Source: Planctellipticum variicoloris (GTDB taxonomy: Bacteria; Planctomycetota; Planctomycetia; Planctomycetales; Planctomycetaceae). Taken from it: a stretch of 64,000 nucleotides of DNA. Position numbers and translations under genes: made by a program. This document shows, piece by piece, positions 58,020 through 64,000 of this stretch. The notes under the pieces were generated by a model. That model saw only the letters and a program-made list of their open reading frames with translations, was not told where the DNA came from and searched no databases. The number at the start of each line of letters is the position of its first letter. Position 1 is the stretch's first letter. The stretch is taken from the NCBI RefSeq assembly GCF_030622045.1, contig NZ_CP130886.1:5960001-6024000 (forward strand), read 5' to 3'.

Positions 58020-58343
58020 CGGGTATCGGGCCTCGGGATTCGGGTATCGCAGAACAGAGCCAGGCGTGGGTGGCTCGCCCGGAGCCTTTGCGATGGGCGT
58101 GGTCTGCGAATGCATTGAGGGTTGAGCGTTCAGCGTCGAGAAAGGCTGAAGAGATCGTAGCGCCTGCGACTCTCTTCGCCACTGACAACGGACGACTGGC
58201 AACGGACCAATTATGAATTCCGCGCAACAAAGTCCCTAGAGGTGACGGGACACAATCGGCCCGTCTTCTCACTCGCCACTCATCACTGACCACTCATCAT
58301 TCTTCTCTCTCTGCGATGCCCGAATCCCGAGACCCGATACCCG
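58020..58343. repeat. Inverted-end cassette E2
   Basis: A 324-base element with 34-nt inverted blocks at 58020-58053 and 58310-58343. The four heptamer cores are TAT, CCT, ATT, TAT on the left and TAT, TCT, ATT, CAT on the complemented right, so 32 of 34 positions pair. The interior resembles that of E1 (shared GAGGGTTGAGCGTTCAGCGT). It contains MNSAQQ copy 2 and ends 9 bases before the ParB-like start, filling the gap between the HTH and ParB-like genes. Confidence 0.85.
58213..58261 (+). repeat. MNSAQQ element, copy 2
   Basis: Starts at ATG 58213, reads MNSAQQSP and stops at TAG 58237-58239. The following AGAGGTGACGGGACACAATC part matches copy 1. It is inside cassette E2, 91 bases before the ParB-like gene. 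Confidence 0.85.
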
Positions 58344-58352
58344 AGCCCCCCC

Positions 58353-58907
58353 ATGCTGCTCCGCCCCCTCCTCATCGCCGATCTCAAGCCCGCTCCCTAC
58401 AACCCGCGCCGGCCGCTCAAGCCGGGTTCGCCCGGCTGGAAGCGGCTCGAACGCTCCCTCCGCGAGTTCGACCTCGTCCAGCCCATCGTCTGGAACGAAA
58501 CGACCGGCCATGTCGTCGGCGGCCATCAACGGCTCGAAATCCTCAAGCATCAGGGCCACACCACGATCGACGCCGTCGTAGTCAAGCTGCCTCTTGAACG
58601 GGAAAAGGCTCTGAACGTCGCCCTCAACAACAGCCAGGTCGGCAGCGACTGGGACGCCCATCGTCTCGTCGAACTGCTCGACGAGCTGACCGACATTCCC
58701 GACTTCGACGTCACCCTCACCGGCTTCGACGACAAAGCCCTGCACGACCTGCTCCTCGAACCAGAGCAGGACCTCCCCGGAGATGACGCCGAGTCCAACA
58801 CCGTCCGCGTTACCCTCGAAATCCCCCGCGATCACTGGGACGCGGCCCGCCCGGAGATCGACGACCTCGCACAACGGTACGACTGCAAATTGCACGTCGA
58901 TGCGTGA
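58353..58907 (+). CDS. ParB-like nuclease-domain protein
   Basis: A 184-residue protein with a ParB N-terminal (ParB/Srx) fold: NPR at residues 17-19, and GGHQR at 56-60, in place of the usual GGHRR. Such domains bind CTP or act as nucleases and are common in phages as well as in chromosome partition. It has no ParA neighbour and no centromere-binding HTH, so a phage-type role is more likely. The start codon is preceded by a C-rich stretch and a heptad block and has no Shine-Dalgarno sequence. Confidence 0.78.
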   Translation: MLLRPLLIADLKPAPYNPRRPLKPGSPGWKRLERSLREFDLVQPIVWNETTGHVVGGHQRLEILKHQGHTTIDAVVVKLPLEREKALNVALNNSQVGSDWDAHRLVELLDELTDIPDFDVTLTGFDDKALHDLLLEPEQDLPGDDAESNTVRVTLEIPRDHWDAARPEIDDLAQRYDCKLHVDA

Positions 58908-58909
58908 AC

Positions 58910-58994
58910 GGGTGGCACGTCCCTGAGTCCTCGAAGGGCGTGTCTTTTCATCGCAGGACCACGCCCTTCGCAAAGCCTCAGGGACGTGCCACCC
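58910..58994. repeat. Flipped X-Y inverted pair
   Basis: Arm Y (58910-58942) is followed after 17 bases by the complement of arm X (58960-58994). This is the reverse order of the same two arms in E1, with a shorter centre. It begins three bases after the ParB-like stop codon and could act as a strong hairpin. Confidence 0.8.
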
Positions 58995-59026
58995 GGCAAC
59001 CCTTCTCACTCGCCACTTCATTCTTC

Positions 59027-59060
59027 TCCGCGATACCCGAATCCCGATACCCGATACCCG
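59027..59060. repeat. Single heptad block abutting a start codon
   Basis: A right-type 34-nt block whose complement reads (CGGGNNT)4-CGCGGA with cores TAT, TAT, ATT, TAT. Its last base is followed directly by the ATG of the ABC/GNAT gene. No left partner block is found in this gap. Confidence 0.8.
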
Positions 59061-60308
59061 ATGCAACTCACCCTCTCCCACACCTTCCCGCCGCACCGAC
59101 CGAGCTGCCGCGCGGCCCTGGTCATGGATCGCTTCGGCATCGGACCCGAAACGACCCGCCACGTCATCGCTGACAATCTGGAGATTCCGCTCCAGCCCGG
59201 CGACATCGTCTGCTTCCTCGGTCCCTCCGGCTCGGGAAAATCGAGCCTGCTCCGCGCTGCCGCCGGGCAACTGAATGACACGGTCTGGCTCGATCGCCTG
59301 GACCTCGGCGACGCCCTCGTCATCGACGGACTCGGACTCCCCGCCGACGCCGCGTTCGAGCTGCTGACGCGCTGCGGTCTCGGCGAACCGCGTCTCATGC
59401 TCCGCACGCCTGCCGAATTGAGCGACGGCGAACGCTTCCGCTGTCGCCTCGCGCGCTCCGCCGCTCTCCAGCCCGCCTGGCTCGTCGCCGACGAATTCAC
59501 CGCCATCCTCGATCGCACGCTCGCCAAAGTCGTCGCCTTCAACCTCCGCCGCCTCGCTCGACGCAGCGGATTCGGCGGCCTGCTGGCGACCACGCATGAG
59601 GACATCCTCGACGATCTCCAGCCCGATCTCCTCATCCGCGGCGATCTCACCGGCCAGCCGACTGTCGAACGCCGCGAACGTCAACTCGCAACTCCGATCT
59701 CCTTCGCTGATAGTCTCCAGACGAGCATCGGCTCCGCCGCCGACTGGCCCCCGTTCGCCCGCTGGCACTACCGCGGTCACGACATCGCCTGCATCCGCTT
59801 CGTAACCGTCCTCCGGCACGGCGACCGGCCCGTCGGCATCTGCGTCTTCGCCGCCCCCGCCCGCTCGCTGCGCGGCCGCAATCGCTTCTTCGGTCTCAGT
59901 GGCCGATGGTCCCGCGCCCAGCTTCAGGCCCAGAGCGCCCAGCTTGTAACGCTCAGCCGGGTCGTCCTCCATCCCACCTACCGCGGCGCGGGGCTGGCCT
60001 CGGCCTTCGTCCGCGCGAGCTGCCGGCTCTGCCCGTTCCCCTGGATCGAGACCCTCGCCGAGATGGGCCGGCTGCACCCCCTCTTCGAACGGGCCGGCTT
60101 CGTCCGCGTCGACGTCGCCGCCGGCAAACGCAGTCTCGATGGACACTCCGAACTCTATGGAAAGGGACGACATGGACGAGGCCGACTCGTCACCGCCGCC
60201 ACCCACGACAAAAGCCGCTGGACCGCGCCGGTCTACTACATCTACGACAACCGATCCGCCGGACGACGAAGCGCCGCTGCTGCCGATCTCCCCGAGACCG
60301 CGCGGTGA
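59061..60308 (+). CDS. ABC-type ATPase fused to a GNAT acetyltransferase domain
   Basis: A 415-residue fusion. The first half has all ABC landmarks: Walker A GPSGSGKS (54-61), signature LSDGERFRCRLA (about 125), Walker B WLVADEFTA (about 148) and ATTHED switch. The second half (about 215-415) fits a GNAT fold with the acetyl-CoA loop VVLHPTYRGAGLASAFV. No membrane domain exists, so it is not a transporter. Genes of this kind occur in phage-like clusters, but the task is unknown. It starts with ATG right after a heptad block and lacks a ribosome site. The next gene overlaps its end by 137 bases. Confidence 0.75.
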   Translation: MQLTLSHTFPPHRPSCRAALVMDRFGIGPETTRHVIADNLEIPLQPGDIVCFLGPSGSGKSSLLRAAAGQLNDTVWLDRLDLGDALVIDGLGLPADAAFELLTRCGLGEPRLMLRTPAELSDGERFRCRLARSAALQPAWLVADEFTAILDRTLAKVVAFNLRRLARRSGFGGLLATTHEDILDDLQPDLLIRGDLTGQPTVERRERQLATPISFADSLQTSIGSAADWPPFARWHYRGHDIACIRFVTVLRHGDRPVGICVFAAPARSLRGRNRFFGLSGRWSRAQLQAQSAQLVTLSRVVLHPTYRGAGLASAFVRASCRLCPFPWIETLAEMGRLHPLFERAGFVRVDVAAGKRSLDGHSELYGKGRHGRGRLVTAATHDKSRWTAPVYYIYDNRSAGRRSAAAADLPETAR

Positions 60309-60756
60309 TTCGCCCGAGCTGCTCACCCCCGACGAACAGGAAGTGATCCTCGAAAACGCCGAGCACGGCATCGGCGCCGGGCTGGCCTGCCGCAAGCTCG
60401 GCCTCAGCATGCAGGCCTTCTGGAACACGCTCGAAGCCGACCTCGAATTCAAAGCCCGTTACGAGCAGACCCAGCACACGCTGAATCTCAACGTCGCGTC
60501 CAAGGCCTACCAGTCGGCGATGGGAGGGAGCGTCAGCATGCAGCAGTTCCTCCTCCGCCAGCTTCCCCCTTTCTTCTGGAATCGCGCCCCCCAAACCCCG
60601 ATGCAGACCAGCCTGGAACACGCCAGTGACGACACCCTCCTTGAGCACGACCGCGCGGCAGAGTCTGATCGAAAAGCTGTCCGCACACTCCACGTGGAAG
60701 TCCTCCGCATCGAAGAAACATCCCGCGATCTTCCGCCAGCTCATCCGGATTCGTGA
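60172..60756 (+). CDS. Small-terminase-like helix-turn-helix protein
   Basis: A 194-residue protein with a disordered Pro/Thr-rich N-terminus (about 1-45) and a helical core with a terminase-type HTH: VILENAEHGIGAGLACRKLGLSMQAFWNTLEAD. It is followed by the large terminase gene, which overlaps its 3' end by 131 bases in another frame. The position supports a small-terminase role (DNA recognition for packaging). The start at 60172 follows AAAGGGA at a good spacing; an earlier ATG lies at 60139. Confidence 0.65.
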   Translation: MDEADSSPPPPTTKAAGPRRSTTSTTTDPPDDEAPLLPISPRPRGDSPELLTPDEQEVILENAEHGIGAGLACRKLGLSMQAFWNTLEADLEFKARYEQTQHTLNLNVASKAYQSAMGGSVSMQQFLLRQLPPFFWNRAPQTPMQTSLEHASDDTLLEHDRAAESDRKAVRTLHVEVLRIEETSRDLPPAHPDS

Positions 60757-62125
60757 CGGCGAACAGGGCCGCCTCCGCGACGGACTCCAGGACTGGCAGG
60801 AGACCGACTTCGCAGCACTCGACGAAGCCTGGTGCTGCCTCGCCGGCCACAAGGTGACTCCGGCCATTCGCCGGGCCTGGACCGAACGACCCCGCGGCCA
60901 TTCGAAAACCACCGACATGGCCATCCAGGCCGCGTGGGTGCTGCAAGCCGCAGAGTCGCCGCTGCGCGGGATCGCCGCCGCCGCGGACCGCGACCAGGCC
61001 GGCCTGATCCGCGCTGCCATCCGCGACCTCGTCCATCGCAATCCGGACCTCTGCGGCGACCTCGAAGTCCAGCTCCACATGGTTCGCAACACACAGACCG
61101 GTGCACATCTGGAAATCATCGCCTCCGACGTCCGCAGTTCGTGGGGCCAGCTCCCCGATTTCGTCATCTGCGACGAACTCTGCCACTGGGCTCAACCCGA
61201 TCTCTGGTATTCGCTCCTCTCGTCAGCCGCCAAGAAGTCCACCTGCGTCCTGGCGGTCCTCACGAACGCGGGCATCGGTCGCGGCTGGCAATGGGACATC
61301 CGCGAAGCCGCCCGCACCTCCCCCGACTGGCACTTTTCCTCCCTCCAGGATTCGCAGGCCCCCTGGATCAGCGACAAGGATCTCGCCGAACAGGCCCGAC
61401 TCCTCCCCAAGCCCGTCTTCGACCGCCTCTGGCGGAACCTCTGGCAGCACTCCGACGGCGAATTCGTCACCCTCGCCGAAGCCGAAGCCTGCCGCGATTC
61501 ATCACTCACCGAACAACCCGCCGGCCGACCGGGCCGGCAATACTTCGCCGCGCTCGACTATGCCGAGAAGCACGACCGCACCGTCGGCGTGATCCTCCAC
61601 CGCGAAGGCGAGCGCCTGATCGTCGATCGCATGGACGTCGTCGATCCGGCGCCCGAATGTCCCACCCCCGTCCGCTGGGTCCGAGACTGGATGGAACGGA
61701 TCGCCGCCACGTTCTGGCAGGTCCGCTTTGTACTCGATGACTATCAGTTGCTCGGAGTTCTGCAAGAACTCCAGGGCCAGTACGACGTCGCCCGCTTCGA
61801 TTTCTCCGGCGGCAAAGGGAACCACGCCCTCGCGCTTCAGCTCCGCAACCTGATCGTCCATCGCCACCTTGCCTGGTATCCCGGCTGTGGCGCGCTGGAC
61901 GGCATTCACCGCGACGACCTCGAAACCGAGCTCGCCAGTCTGCTCCTCACAACCACCGTCGGCGGCCGCCTCCGCATCAACCACCGCAACGAGGCCCACT
62001 GCCACGACGACCGCGCCTTCGCCCTCGGCGTCGCCTGTCTCGAAGCCCTGCAACACAGTCCGACAGGAGACTGGCTCGTGATCACGCCCCCGACGTCAGA
62101 CGGCGGCCTGCTGTGGCCGGGATAA
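60626..62125 (+). CDS. Phage terminase large subunit
   Basis: A 499-residue packaging motor ATPase with nuclease domain. The Walker A is a variant RPRGHSKTT, Walker B DFVICDELCHW, and the nuclease site includes ALDYAEKHDRTVGV and DDRAFALGVACLE. It pumps DNA into a procapsid with the portal. The gene starts at GTG and overlaps the small-terminase-like gene by 131 bases. The portal gene follows after a cassette. GC content is like that of the host, so the module is either old or domesticated. Confidence 0.8.
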   Translation: MTTPSLSTTARQSLIEKLSAHSTWKSSASKKHPAIFRQLIRIRDGEQGRLRDGLQDWQETDFAALDEAWCCLAGHKVTPAIRRAWTERPRGHSKTTDMAIQAAWVLQAAESPLRGIAAAADRDQAGLIRAAIRDLVHRNPDLCGDLEVQLHMVRNTQTGAHLEIIASDVRSSWGQLPDFVICDELCHWAQPDLWYSLLSSAAKKSTCVLAVLTNAGIGRGWQWDIREAARTSPDWHFSSLQDSQAPWISDKDLAEQARLLPKPVFDRLWRNLWQHSDGEFVTLAEAEACRDSSLTEQPAGRPGRQYFAALDYAEKHDRTVGVILHREGERLIVDRMDVVDPAPECPTPVRWVRDWMERIAATFWQVRFVLDDYQLLGVLQELQGQYDVARFDFSGGKGNHALALQLRNLIVHRHLAWYPGCGALDGIHRDDLETELASLLLTTTVGGRLRINHRNEAHCHDDRAFALGVACLEALQHSPTGDWLVITPPTSDGGLLWPG

Positions 62126-62225
62126 GAAACGGGGATCGGGGATCGGGGATCGGGGATCGGGGATCGGGGATCGCAGACGTAGGACACACTCCCATGTGCC
62201 GCGTTGTGCATTCGCGGCCACATTT

Positions 62226-62248
62226 CGGCAGGCGGGAGCCTGCCCTAC
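62226..62248 (-). repeat. Dispersed palindrome inside cassette E3
   Basis: A reverse-oriented copy of the GTAGGGCAGGC-TCCC-GCCTGCCG palindrome within the interior of E3. Confidence 0.8.
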
Positions 62249-62284
62249 GGTCTTCGCCACTGACAACTGACAACTGACCCAATT

Positions 62285-62334
62285 ATGAATTCCGCGCAAC
62301 AAACTCCCTATAGATGACAAGGCACACTCAGCGC
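62285..62334 (+). repeat. MNSAQQ element, copy 3
   Basis: Starts at ATG 62285 and reads MNSAQQTPYR with a TGA stop at 62315-62317. The downstream part (gacaaggcacactcagcgc) has diverged more than in other copies. It is inside E3, about 75 bases before the portal gene. Confidence 0.85.
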
Positions 62335-62408
62335 TTCTTCTCCTCCTCACCATCCACTCTCTCCTCTGCGATACCCGAATCCCGATACCCGATACCCGGA
62401 TCCCCCCC

Positions 62409-63782
62409 ATGCTCACCTGGCTCCGCGACACCCTCGACACCGTCCGACTCCGCGCCCGTTACCGCCGGCTCGTCCAGGAGCAGCTCCTGGCCCTCGCCGA
62501 AGACCAGCGTCCCCGGCCGGTCAGCGACGAAGCCGGCGGCTGGACCCTCGCTGGCTCCGGAAAAGCCGAACTCGACGCCCTCAACCGCGACGAGCTGCGG
62601 ACCCGCGCCCGCCGCCTGATCCGCACCAACCCGTACGCCCGCAACCTGGTCCGGCTGCTGGAGGTCTACGTCGTCGGTCCCGGTCTCAAAGTCACACCCG
62701 CTCCGATTCCCAGCGCCACCATCTCCCCCGATGTGCTGCAGGTTGCCGACCGACTGTGGCGTTCGTTCCTGCAGCTCAACCGCGCGCACTTCAGTTTCCG
62801 CGAACATGCCCGGCGGGCCTGGCGGGACGGCGAATGCTTCCTGCGGCTCTTCCGCCAGGTCGAATGGCCGCCAACCGTGCGGTTCGTCGATCCCGAACTG
62901 ATCGGCTCTCCAACCGGCGCCCCCGACGACGACGGCCTGGTCAGCGCCCCGGACGACGTCGAGACGGTGCTGGCCTACCGCCGGCTGGATCCGTCGTCCG
63001 GGGCCGAAGTCGAGCAGATTCCCGCCGCGGAGATGATCCACACCCGCCTCGGCGTCGATACCAACGAGCTGCGCGGCGTCACGCTCCTGGCCCCGGTCCT
63101 CGACGCGTTGTGCTGCTTTGAAAAATGGCTCGACACCGAACTGCAGGCCCGCAAGCTGCAAGCTTCAATTGTCCTCTGGCGCAAAGTCCAGGGCTCCCCC
63201 AGTCAGGCGGCCGCACTCGCCGACGCCGCGGCCGACAGCGACGGCGGCAGCCGCCGCGAACGCTATCGCCCCGGGACGATCCTGACGACCTCGCACGGCA
63301 CCGACCTGCAGTTTCTGCAGCCGCACACCAACTTCGGCGACGCCGTCCCCCTCGGCCGGCTCGTGCTCCTGTCGATCGCCGCCGGGGCGGGCGTGCCGGA
63401 GTTCATGCTCAGCAGCGACGCCTCCAACGCGAACTTCGCGTCGACGATGGTCGCCGAAGGCCCCGCGGTCAAACTCTTCGAAAGCGAGCAGCAGTTCTTC
63501 GCCGCGGAGTTCGACCGCCTCTGGCGCTGGGTGATGAGTGAAGCGATTGCCCAGGGATTTCTCCCAGCCGATTTCCTCGACCAGGTCGAACCGGGCTGGA
63601 CCTTCCCCCAACTCGTCAACCGCGACCGCTCAAAGGAACGCCTGGCAGACGTCCGCCTCGTCGAAGCCGGAGTCCTCAGCCGGTCGGAGGTCGCCCGCCG
63701 CGACAACGTCGACCCGCAGACGATGCAGGCGGAACTGCGAGAAGAAACAGGCTCTCCACAATCGGCGCTTGAGCAGATGTAG
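62409..63782 (+). CDS. Phage portal protein, lambda type
   Basis: A 457-residue portal subunit that forms the ring through which DNA enters the capsid. Family marks are the N-terminal LRTRARRLIRTNPYARNLV, IPAAEMIHTRLGVDTNELRGVTLLAPVL, and the C-terminal ARRDNVDPQTMQAELREE. Length is close to the usual 450-550. The ATG at 62409 follows a run of seven C residues, with no Shine-Dalgarno sequence. The capsid and protease genes would be expected to the right of the window. Confidence 0.85.
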   Translation: MLTWLRDTLDTVRLRARYRRLVQEQLLALAEDQRPRPVSDEAGGWTLAGSGKAELDALNRDELRTRARRLIRTNPYARNLVRLLEVYVVGPGLKVTPAPIPSATISPDVLQVADRLWRSFLQLNRAHFSFREHARRAWRDGECFLRLFRQVEWPPTVRFVDPELIGSPTGAPDDDGLVSAPDDVETVLAYRRLDPSSGAEVEQIPAAEMIHTRLGVDTNELRGVTLLAPVLDALCCFEKWLDTELQARKLQASIVLWRKVQGSPSQAAALADAAADSDGGSRRERYRPGTILTTSHGTDLQFLQPHTNFGDAVPLGRLVLLSIAAGAGVPEFMLSSDASNANFASTMVAEGPAVKLFESEQQFFAAEFDRLWRWVMSEAIAQGFLPADFLDQVEPGWTFPQLVNRDRSKERLADVRLVEAGVLSRSEVARRDNVDPQTMQAELREETGSPQSALEQM

Positions 63783-63807
63783 GGGGGAGGAAGTGATGAG
63801 TGCAGAC

Positions 63808-63877
63808 GTAGGGCAGGCTCCCGCCTGCCGGATTGTGCCTTCGCTACCACAGATCGGCAGGCAGGAGCCTGCCCTAC
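63808..63877. repeat. Inverted pair of dispersed palindromes
   Basis: A plus copy at 63808-63830 and a minus copy at 63855-63877 (one mismatch) of the GTAGGGCAGGC-TCCC-GCCTGCCG palindrome, separated by 24 bases, in the region after the portal gene. Together they can form a hairpin of more than 20 bp. Confidence 0.85.
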
Positions 63878-63941
63878 GGTCTTTACTTCGTCTTCTCTTC
63901 ACCAATAGCCAATCACGAAGAACCAATCACCAACCCCGATT

Positions 63942-63990
63942 ATGAATTCCGCGCAACAAACCCCCATAGGTTGAGAGGACACAATCGGCC
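63942..63990 (+). repeat. MNSAQQ element, copy 4
   Basis: Starts at ATG 63942, reads MNSAQQTPIG and stops at TGA 63972-63974; the following GAGAGGACACAATCGGCC matches the others. The window ends 10 bases later, so by analogy a further module gene should begin just outside. Confidence 0.85.
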
Positions 63991-64000
63991 GTCTCTTCTT

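Larger units (their letters stand above)
62144..62398. repeat. Inverted-end cassette E3
   Basis: A 255-base element with inverted 34-nt blocks at 62144-62177 (four GAT cores) and 62365-62398 (complement cores TAT, TAT, ATT, TAT); 29 of 34 positions pair. It contains a dispersed palindrome (62226-62248), a short ACTGACA-type tandem (62258-62279) and MNSAQQ copy 3, and ends 10 bases before the portal start. It fills the gap between the terminase and portal genes. Confidence 0.82.

Overview
The window reads as a high-GC planctomycete chromosome, probably of the order Planctomycetales. The markers are a Cys-type sulfatase, a DUF1501 protein, a multi-haem cytochrome of the PVC type with a PA14-like insert, a PQQ-like beta-propeller lipoprotein, GT-C glycosyltransferases and a GroEL without the usual GGM tail. 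No rRNA, tRNA or CRISPR array was seen. The assignment rests on protein families, not on a database match.

Layout. 1-2.7 kb: two small orphan proteins and a complete IS4-type insertion sequence. 2.7-9.8 kb: an Hsp70-like ATPase, an aldehyde dehydrogenase, a sulfatase with a coupled small membrane protein, and an AlgH/YqgE protein. 9.99-27.0 kb: a full 14-subunit NADH:quinone oxidoreductase operon, nuoA to nuoN, behind a good sigma-70-like promoter. It is interrupted by guest genes of toxin-antitoxin or selfish type: a Uma2 nuclease between nuoC and nuoD, a zeta-toxin-like kinase with a small partner between nuoE and nuoF, and a HicB-like protein between nuoF and nuoG. 27-43.6 kb: envelope and carbohydrate genes, namely a small membrane exporter-like protein, a PQQ propeller, a GT-C glycosyltransferase, a sugar kinase, an LPG-synthase-like flippase, a sorbosone-dehydrogenase-like propeller, a GH17 glucanase, a five-haem cytochrome, a polysaccharide deacetylase, a nucleoside-type MFS permease and a phosphohexomutase-like protein that lacks the catalytic serine.

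43.6-57.3 kb: groES-groEL, a TPR protein, a possible structured RNA ending in a strong intrinsic terminator, and a two-gene HEPN cassette. Then come the transglutaminase / alpha-E / circularly permuted ATP-grasp trio, a LigD-type phosphoesterase with no ordinary start codon, MutY, a DUF1501 protein, a SugE-type exporter behind a guanidine-II riboswitch, and a ThiF/MoeB-type E1 enzyme.

57.7-64 kb: a phage-derived module (HTH protein, ParB-like protein, ABC-ATPase/GNAT fusion, small-terminase-like protein, large terminase, lambda-type portal) that runs off the right edge. Its intergenic spaces are not ordinary. Three of them are bounded by inverted 34-nt blocks with the structure (CGGGNNT)4-CGCAGA. 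A near-identical element that reads as a minute ORF starting MNSAQQ occurs four times, three of them 55-95 nt before a module gene. This combination is the best candidate in the window for something undescribed.
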